A stretch of 64,000 nt of DNA, taken from Apricaphanius iberus (lineage: Eukaryota; Chordata; Actinopteri; Cyprinodontiformes; Aphaniidae). Under the pieces are notes generated by a model. The model was not told the DNA's origin. It made no database searches and worked only from the letters and a program-made list of their open reading frames with translations. How positions within the stretch are numbered: position 1 is the stretch's first letter; each line of letters opens with the position of its first letter. This document shows positions 56,330 to 64,000 of the stretch, piece by piece. The translations under genes were made by a program, and so were the position numbers. The stretch is taken from contig JAPXFQ010002749.1 in NCBI GenBank assembly GCA_028564705.1, positions 1 to 64,000 of the forward strand. The letters are read 5' to 3'.

Positions 56330-56560
56330 CAATATAAGGTAATTTCAAAAGAAGTGGGATGTTCAAAAAGTGCTGTATGAAAGCACATTGATAGAAAGTT
56401 TTGTGAAAGGAAGAAAAGAGTTCAGAAGCAGCAGAGACCATGACATGGCTTCACATGTTGCACCTCATCTGGAAACCACGGTCCAGGAGTCTGAAGGAAG
56501 AATAGAGAGGCTGAAGCCCAGAGGGAAGTTTCCACAGTCTGTGTATGGGAGCCATTAAAA
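56330..56560 (+). pseudogene. Tc1-like transposase helix-turn-helix relic
   Basis: Codons from 56339 read VISKEVGCSKSAV, stop, KHIDRKFCERKK, matching KVIAKEAGCSQSSVSKHI of the intact transposase at 31355. Only this part of the protein and possibly a Lys-rich tail survive. Confidence 0.55.
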
Positions 56561-58819
56561 TCTACATGTAATCTTGTCTAATTACTGTTGATTTGTTGTC
56601 ATTTAAAAAGTAACAAATCGATAAATGTTAAACTCTAATGTTGTAATATTTAGTTTAATTTGGATGTTCAATCAAGATAAAAGATTCAAGAATTATTACA
56701 ATTTATTTATCAAATAAAAGTATTGTATTTGGTGTTATCCAGTAATCCATTATCTATGCTGCCCATCCTTGCTTGTCGGGGTGGGGTGCATATTTCTAGT
56801 GCAGATGCATGGGTTTCATGGGTTAAAAGATTTCCATGCAAGGAAGTTTTTTGGAACAAGATTAAATTTCAGATTAACGTTCTACAACATGCTGACTAAA
56901 GCATTACAAAAAAATAATTTCTTTCAATCTCTCTGGATTGATGCAGAGATTACTGTACACAAAGAAAATATAGTCGAGTTGAACTGCCAGAGTTGGGAAA
57001 TAAATTCAGGAGCAATATCACATTAAACTGAGATACAGAACTCATTAAAAAAATAAAAGTCATAATATAATGTAAATACCTCATGGGATGTTTGAGTGTC
57101 ATCCAAAGAAACAGAGAGAAAAGACTGAGTTAGAGGGAACCCCTTCTGTGGCCTTTTAAGTGGCCATGGCCATGCAATTAATGCACCTAATGTGATGGCT
57201 GCCCACCCCCTGTGTAAATTCCACACTAAGCAATAGAAAATCACGGGTGCCCACAGCATGCACTTCTGGAACAGAACCATCTCCACCTACCACCAATGAC
57301 TGTATATTTCAAATAAATTTATTTATATAGTGACAATTCACAGCATGTAATTTTAAATAATTTCAGTTCAATAATAAATAATAAATACTCCAATCAGTTA
57401 TAATTGTTTTTTTATCCATTTCTTTGTGATTTGATCCACAATATCTACAAGGTATTTCGCAACCTTTTAATACTCAGGCATTTGCTTATTGCCTATCAAC
57501 GATGACCCACACCCCTGTGCACAACATTAAGAACTTCATAGCTATGCATCAACATAACGCTCTAGAATTGCAAATAGTCACGTTTATAAATAATCAAACA
57601 CAGTCTACAAAACAGATTTGAGAAGGCAAATATAAACATCCTTAAACTGAAGTTGAACTAACCCGCGACAGGGAATGTTTAAGGTTATAATGACTTGGAT
57701 CAGTACCACGGACAGCGGTTTGCTTTGTCTTACATGTAGGAGAGCTGATCAAAATACAGCTATGTGGAAAATTAGCAAGAGAAAACTGCCTGTATTTACC
57801 AAGAGCTACAAAACATTGTTGTTGTTTTTTGTGCCTTGAGCTTTTGATGTATTCAAAAAGAAATATGCAAGGATTTTTCACGTGTGTTTGGTTAGGTGCA
57901 TTAAGGAATTGCTCCAGTAAAACAAACTCCATATTTTTTCCCTATTTCCTTAGACAATACCCAAATATGCTGCGAGGTGTTTGGATTACGTTATGACCTT
58001 TCCCGATTTAGTTCTGTAACTCGTTTAAATGAGAAACTCGACAGAAAAACGTTCTCCTTTCAGATAAACTATATTTATTTCCCAGCTAATTCAACTGCTC
58101 TAAGCGGGCCAGCAGTGATGCAATGTATGTAAAGCTGTTTCTTATTATGTTTGAACAACCCTGATCATCCTCTTAATAGGACTATCCTACAAAAACAGAA
58201 TGATTTCAGTCAGAGGGCTCAACAGTTTCTCTAGAACAGACTGCTACTGTAGAGGAGGAAACACTGAGCTGTCTATAGAGGTTAATGTTCAGACTGGGAT
58301 CAGTCTGTTAACACTGGGAGAACCTGCCAGAGCTCCACTTAAGGCCAATCAGAGTATGAGAAGATATGGTGGAGAAAAGGCTGTTATATTTCTGCTGTTC
58401 TTTATTATTTACACACAACTGCTGATACAGGTTTGGCTGATATAAATGTGAGGAGGGAGATGATATGTGTGATATCATATTAAAAACAAGAACTAATGCA
58501 AGGTAGAAATAACCAAAATATATGAATAAACTTCATATTTGAATATCAGCAGCTGTGTTAAGTATTAAATAAATCAAATGTAATATAGACTTAGTAATAA
58601 AATGTCATAATTTACTGTTTTCCAAAACGTAAACACTCAGCCGACAAACTATCCAAGTCATCAGTATAAACAGGAGTACATGCTCTTATTGTGAAGTAGC
58701 GTTGTCTAGACGACAAAGCTACTTCCGCTAATCAGACAGCATTAATTTAAGTCAGAAAACATCACTTTTACTGAATAATGCGCATTTGTAACGCAGCGAT
58801 ACCTTACTATGAAATGTAC
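56561..58819. other. Unassigned stretch with a LINE tail scrap
   Basis: 57306-57350 resembles the complement of an L2 tail (TTTATTTATATAGTGACAAT, CACAGCATGTAATT). The rest, including 58200-58445, holds frames below 100 codons without a recognisable domain. Confidence 0.4.
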
Positions 58820-59149
58820 TCAAGCTATACAGCGACCAAACATGTATAATTCAATATATATACTGTATATAAATAAATAAATATAAATACAGCGCTTTCT
58901 ACTCGTGTTATAAGACGCTTCCTTGTCTTTCACCTGCTGTCTGATGTTAATTTGTGGCTGGTCCGGTCCCGTTTCTTTTATTTTAAGCTTTACAGCCAGT
59001 GGTTTTCTTTCAAATGGATTTTGAAGAAGAGATGGCACAATCTGTGTCTCGTATGCCGCTGCCATTGTCAACTTGTAAAGAAAGACTGGCTCCACCCGCC
59101 GGATCTCGCGGACACTTGACCACACAATCTCCGAATGGCGCGTCTCCAA
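58820..59149 (-). pseudogene. Possible hAT/TTF-zinc-finger-type transposase N-terminus
   Basis: A 109-codon frame. Residues ~30-75 read MAAAYETQIVPSLLQNPF, RKPLAVKLKIKETGPDQPQI, which resembles the N-terminal segment before the TTF-type finger in hAT-derived fish proteins. It then runs into AT-rich non-coding sequence (repeated Ile/Tyr). No finger or catalytic domain follows. Identification is tentative. Confidence 0.3.
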
Positions 59150-59248
59150 TTGGTTGAATTAATGATATGTAGTGACGTTTTTATACCCTATTAGAGCGCC
59201 ATTGGTTAGATTGCAAGGGCGCTGTTCCTCGCCGCCCCAAGTATAACA

Positions 59249-60449
59249 CTGTGTCCACACTGAACGCGATAGGAGCGAATTTGAAGCGCGACACACGCCT
59301 AGCTGTTCGCGTGCACATTCACACCTTGAAGCGTGTACAACACGAACTGGTCGCGCTTCAAATATGGTATTTTCACGCGCGACCTGGCCTTCAGCGGAGC
59401 AGGGGCCAGAGTACATCTGCAATGGATTATGGACCGAGCTGACGGAGGACAGCGTGTTCGGCCCAGGCTTCAGCGGAGCTGGGGCTACAGTGCAGCTGGC
59501 GGAGGACAGCATGTTCGGCCCGGGCTTCAGCGGAGGTGGGGTTACAGTGCAGCTGGCAGTGGATTATGAACCGAGCTGAAAGAGGACAGAGTGGATTACT
59601 TGTTCGGCCTGGCCTCCAGTAGAGCTGGGACCGCTGCACTGGGGGATTGGTGAGCTACAGATACAGTCTAGCTACGGCGGAGGGATCCATAAACAGCAGC
59701 GAGCCTTTCACACACCGGCTCCTCGCTGCCTGGAGAACGTGACCTGCTCGCACAGTTTGTGCCGTGAAGGTCCAAGCTTCGCCTGCCAAAACACCAACTA
59801 CATTTCTGAGCAGCTGTCCATATGTCTGCGGCTCGTAAAAGTTTATAATATTTGGGCAGGGTGGGACGTGGTGTGGTAGCTGCTACCAGGAAACCAGGTG
59901 AGGAGGCTGTTTCAAGGCTGACTTCTAGGCCGAGGCGTGCTTTTACAGCAACAACGGCTCTTTTAAGAGCCACCCACAAACCTCTTAAGAGCATTCCTGT
60001 CTACATAGTTTATCTTTTATTTCTGTCTCTGTATTGAAAACTGCTTGTGACATGTAGCTCGGGGTGATTAGCCACGACGTTTATAAGTATTTCCTCCATG
60101 TCCTGCTGAGGCTGTGACTCCATGACAGTCACAGAATCACCGAAACTCTGTCCCCTGATTGGTTGTCGCGGCGTGATATGACGCTGGAGTTCAGATTTTT
60201 CCAACTCGAGCGATAGACAGCAGGAGCGCAAATGCCCAAAATGCACCACATAAAAAGCAGCGCAAATTTTCCATCGCATTTGTAGCGCGTATTGTTCGCA
60301 CGAATCAGACAGAAAAGCTTTTTTGCGACGCAAATCTGCTACTGAAGTGTCGCGGGACCCTAAGTCACGCTTCATCGCGCTCCTCCATTGATTTTACATG
60401 TACACCTGAAGCTCTAGTCGCTCCTATCGCGTTTGGTCTGGACACAGCG
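59249..60449. mobile_element. Non-autonomous TIR element F (~1.2 kb)
   Basis: Left CTGTGTCCACACTGAACGCG followed by ATAGGAGCGA is mirrored at the right end, TCGCTCCTATCGCGTTTGGT followed by CTGGACACAG. Flanks GTATAAC and GTAAAAC may be a worn 7-8 bp duplication, fitting hAT. The interior is GC-rich with tandem repeats and no transposase. Confidence 0.7.
59444..59557. repeat. 57-bp tandem repeats in element F
   Basis: Two full units starting GGAGGACAGC, with partial units on both sides (about 59385 and 59580). The period is a multiple of three, which explains the overlapping open frames here. Confidence 0.85.
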
Positions 60450-61244
60450 TAAAACTACAAATTTATAATGTTGTTGCAGCACACGATGAAGCTGGCAGAC
60501 AAAAAGATACCCTACCCTTCCCCCCTCCCCTCCTTCTAGTGTGTAAAACACTACACCTGTACCTAAGAAAGTCATGTTTTGGTCAAACTGAAACTTTTTT
60601 TTTCCTTTTTTCTTTTTTTTTCTCCTAAAAATGTTAGGAGGGGCGGCGCCCCAGCGCCAATAATAGACCAGCCGCCATTGGCCTGTACTAAACTTGATTT
60701 AAGTTTCTGCCATTGGTCTTCCAGTCCAGCCCGAGTAGTTTTGAAGCACATGCCCACCCACCGCAAAACTCTCATCCTGCCCGAGTTGTAGATCACGAAC
60801 ACGGACCCGAATAAACAAGGCATCTTGTTTAACAGAAAATCTTTAAGAGCACTGCTTCTGCATCGCAGCAGAACCGTGATCATGTAGTGAAAACCTCTTT
60901 CAGTACCATTTGAAGCAAACGTTTGATTCTGTGTGTGGGTTTAATTCGAAGCAATATAATTTTGAAAGTGTTTAATTTTCAAATTAACTTTCTGTGATAT
61001 ACTGAACAACAACAAAAAAATTTACTCACCGCTGCCATTCATTTAATCTCAGGTGAAAAATAGAGGTATTAGGCCTATGTGTATTAAAATCTAGCATATA
61101 GTATGCTACAGTATGCTATATTGGAGCAACTCATTTTGTACTAAACACATTTATTTGTAATTAAATTGTAGAAAAGTTTAGTGTATTTTGTATGTTTTTA
61201 TGCTATATGCTATAATAATTTAATTATTACTATACAAGTCCTTC
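60450..61244. other. Unassigned
   Basis: Has T-rich tract at 60595-60625. No gene recognised. Confidence 0.35.
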
Positions 61245-61386
61245 TCAAAAAAATTAGCATATTGTGATAGTTAATTATTTTCTGTAATGTACTGATAAAC
61301 ATTAGACTTTCATATATTTTAGATTCATTAAACACAACTGAAGTAGTTCAAGTATTTTATTCTTTTAATACTGATGATTTTGGCAT
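61245..61386 (+). mobile_element. Tc1/mariner-type terminal fragment
   Basis: CTTCTCAAAAAAATTAGCAT, CTGTAATGTACTGATAAACA and GATGATTTTGGCATACAGCT form the left end of a widespread fish Tc1-like family. It breaks off at 61386 into unrelated sequence. Confidence 0.6.
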
Positions 61387-61614
61387 ACAGCTCACGAGTA
61401 GTATGCATTATCTCGGACGTACTGCTCCACCATTTTACCGGGATATTTACGTTCGTTACATAACCTGTGGTGGGTCCCGTCCTCGGCATTGCCGACGTCA
61501 CTCTTCTTCTGCAATTTTGGGGCTTCCGTTGCATTATGGGATAGCGTAGCATACATCGCTCGCTTACTTATTTTCGCCTACTAATAGTATGCATTGTAGG
61601 GATATTCGGATGCA
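61387..61614. other. Unassigned, MITE-like
   Basis: TAGTATGCATTATC at 61397 and TAGTATGCATTGTAGGG at 61585 suggest a worn repeat unit; nothing firmer. Confidence 0.3.
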
Positions 61615-62030
61615 GGGTAGTTTTCCCTTTAATGCCTGGTGCCCCATTGTTTTAAACTTTCTATGGCTACATATTCTTCCTGAGATAACGCTGGGCTCTT
61701 AAAAAGCCTGGGCACCAGGCTGGTTTTCGTAAAATAATTTTTTGAAATCTTGCATAATTAATGAGGGGGCCGAGCCAAATTTAGCATTAGAGCTAAAGAC
61801 GCGGGGGCAGAATGGGCGTGATTACGACGAACTACAAGCCCATACACGCCCCGCGAGGGCAGAGTCTACAGTGAAGATCCCGCCCCTATGCCCTTTTTAG
61901 GAACATACTTCATCAGAGCTGGGGAGGAGGAGTCTGTGAATCCTCCATGAATTCCCCCATCAAAGTGTGTCATTCTGGTAAACGGGGAGGAGTGAGGAGG
62001 CGCTGTCTATTCTTTTTTACAGTCTATGGT
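61615..62030. repeat. Dispersed repeat E, right copy
   Basis: Reverse complement of 21001-21412, about 40.6 kb away; roughly 90 percent identical by eye, with small indels. Confidence 0.8.
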
Positions 62031-62037
62031 CACATCT

Positions 62038-62622
62038 AAATTCCACTACTGCGCTCCACCCCGCCCCGCATGCCGCAGCAGTTCTCTTTCGTCGTTAAAT
62101 TACACTACATGCCCCCACCTCCGCTCGGCTCCGCTTCGGAGCCCAGAGGTGCTCAACGAAGCATGCGCGGGAATTGCGAGATATCGCAATAAAGACCAGT
62201 GCTATATACACGGAAGTCAGACCAAAATCATTCATTCCAAGGAAAACAAACAGAAAACAACAGCTGATCTACTTCTATTTGCTATTATTCTTTGTCAAGA
62301 TATCTCCACGGACTTTCTTAAACAATGGGTGAATACATTTATAGCAGATAAGCTGTATTTATAGCGTATTTTTTATCTTAAAAAATAAAAAGAAATCTGT
62401 CTTTACTGATTTATTTTGAAAAACCGGACGAGCTGCATTTTCAGCATTCTGCCTGGTACTTTTTTTATTTGTGTAGATTTACTGCGGACTTGGTCCGGCA
62501 AAATTCGATTCAACCCTATTTTTGCCGGAGTGCTGAAAGTAGTGGAATAGTTATTTTTCATTACAACGTGATCGGATTTGTTGCAGCGTGCGTGGCGGGG
62601 CGGAGCGCATGTAGTGGAATTT
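62038..62622. mobile_element. MITE D with ~35-bp terminal inverted repeats
   Basis: Left AAATTCCACTACTGCGCTCC plus ACCCCGCCCCGC; right is its near-complement, ending GGAGCGCATGTAGTGGAATT. No target duplication is evident and no coding content. A second CACTACATGCCCCCACC at 62104 suggests an internal copy of the end. Confidence 0.7.
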
Positions 62623-63256
62623 CGGTGTCAGCCGGCAAGACCGTCTTATAACACAAGATGGCACAAGACGCACAGACATAGCTGTTTTGCTGCTTTCACT
62701 GTTTATCTGATAAAAGTCACCAGAAAGATGACCAAAAGTGTTTATTTTAAGTCTACTGAACACTATGTGATACTAAAATGAAAAATATAACTTTTACACA
62801 ACAGAAATGGCACCGTTTAAACTGGAAACCTCGCCTGATATGCCTGTACTAAAACCTCTCTAGTTTTGACCTGTTTCACATAATCGGTTTCAACTTTTGC
62901 AGAGATTTGTCCACATGTTGTATTTATATTTTATTGAGTATTCCCTGCTATTCAAGCAATATCCATAGAGTTTTTCAATATAGAACTATGTTTTTTTTTA
63001 GGCGGAGCAAAAAATAAATACATTTCTGCTGTGTTCCATCTTCAATTTCTCCTAACCAGTGACAGATAACATGCATAATGACACATCTATCAATTCTACT
63101 CAATGTTACCTTTACAATAACACCAAAATGGTTCAAATACTCATTTTGGTTGCTGAAATGTACACATTTTTCATGGGTAAGCATTTTTCGAGAAATAAGC
63201 ATCAAAATAAGCCTAGGGTTTAAGGGGTTAGACAAAAATGTAACAACCAGAGACTA
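62623..63256. other. Unassigned
   Basis: AT-rich, frames under 100 codons, no feature named. Confidence 0.35.
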
Positions 63257-64000
63257 CAGACGTGGACAAAATTGTTGGTACCCTTCATTAAATAAAAGAA
63301 AAACTCATAATGGTCACAGAAATAACTTTAATCTGACAAACGTAATAATAAATAAAAATTATATAAATGTTGACCAATGAAAGTCAGACATTGCTTTTCA
63401 TCCATGCTTCAACAGAATTATTTAAAAAATAAATGCATGAAACAGGCCTGGACAAAAATGATGGTACCCCTAGAAAAGAATGAAAATAATGTGACAAAAG
63501 GGACATGTTAATCCAAGGTATGTCCACTAATCAGCATCCTAAATGTCTACAATCCTGTAATCACTAAGTGGGCCTATATATAGGACTCCAGGTAGTCACT
63601 GTGTTGTTTGGTGACGTGGTGTGTACCACACTCAATATAAACCAGAGGAAGCAAAGGAAAGAGTTGTCTCAGGAGATGAGAAAGAAAATCATAGACAAGC
63701 ATGTTAACTGTAAAGGCTATAAGACCATCTCCAAGCAGCTAGATGTTTCTGTGACTACAGCTGCACATGTCATTCAGTAATGTACGATCCATGGGACTGT
63801 AGCCAACCTCCCTGGACGTGGCTGCAGGAGGAAAATTGATGACAGATCAAAGAGACGGATAATCCAAATGGTAACAAAAGAGCCTAGAAAGACTTCAAAA
63901 TAGATCCAAGCTGAACTTTATGCTCAAGGAACATCAGTGTCAGATCGGAACATCCTTCGCTGTTTGAGCCAGAGGACAAATCATTAAAAAAAACAGACTG
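63257..64000 (+). mobile_element. Tc1-like transposon A, copy 2, cut by the window end
   Basis: Nearly identical to 29103-29880, preceded by TA (63255-63256). The transposase frame carries the same TAA (63778) and TAG (63901) as copy 1. A 29-bp segment present in copy 1 after GTTTGAGCCA is missing at 63971. Confidence 0.9.
63634..64000 (+). pseudogene. Transposase of Tc1-A copy 2, partial
   Basis: Carries the helix-turn-helix YKTISKQLDVSVTTAAHVIQ, then the shared stop, and GRGCRRKI. The 29-bp loss near 63971 shifts the frame. The catalytic domain lies beyond the window. Confidence 0.85.

Noticed and set aside
58200..58445. 81-codon frame ending in a hydrophobic segment
   Set aside because: No homologous family recalled, no splice or promoter evidence; cannot be supported.

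Overview
The window looks like an intergenic or heterochromatic stretch of a ray-finned fish (teleost) genome. Base composition is AT-rich, and I found no host protein-coding gene, tRNA gene or rRNA gene that I could defend. What is recognisable is transposable elements typical of teleosts: L2-clade, L1/Tx1-like, Rex1-like and RTE/Rex3-like LINEs, a Gmr1-like Ty3/gypsy fragment, three kinds of Tc1-like transposon, several TIR-bearing MITEs, a tRNA-derived SINE, and a 2.3-2.5 kb repeat (called family R here). Assignments rest on motifs read by eye; no database search was possible.

Layout. 0.6-6.3 kb: a long L2-type LINE (plus strand) with duplicated 5' leader, an esterase-type ORF1 and an EN-RT ORF2 lying in the same frame, separated by one UGA. 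6.3-20.8 kb: relics, including an ORF1 shred, an RTE 3' end, a decayed Tc1, an L1 3' end, nested MITEs, a 30-bp minisatellite and a tRNA-SINE. 20.8-23.9 kb: a deleted Gypsy with integrase upstream of reverse transcriptase, bounded by a direct repeat. 24-28 kb: sparse, with two LINE 3' ends. 28.4-33.1 kb: family R copies in opposite orientations, hit by two Tc1-like elements, one with four nonsense codons and one with an intact 334-aa transposase. 33.1-43.5 kb: a nest in which a DNA transposon 5' end carries a 10-kb L1 insertion (15-bp target duplication), which itself carries a second L2 copy and a PIF/Harbinger-like MITE. 43.5-53.0 kb: four head-to-tail family R units with Helitron-like 3' ends. 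53.0-56.1 kb: a Rex1-like RT shred, then inverted family R copies. 56.1-64.0 kb: MITEs, a TIR element with 57-bp internal repeats, and a second copy of the nonsense-bearing Tc1, cut by the window end.

How parts work together. The autonomous functions still readable are the L2 proteins (ORF1 esterase plus EN-RT) and one Tc1-like transposase with paired inverted and direct repeats at both ends. Most other elements are passengers: MITEs, a trans-mobilised Tc1 with shared stops, and a Gypsy lacking its RT core. The strongest points for follow-up are the same-frame UGA junction of the L2 element, with no in-frame AUG before the endonuclease in either copy; the tandem, possibly rolling-circle, family R array with embedded tRNA-like box B; and the ordered insertion nest.
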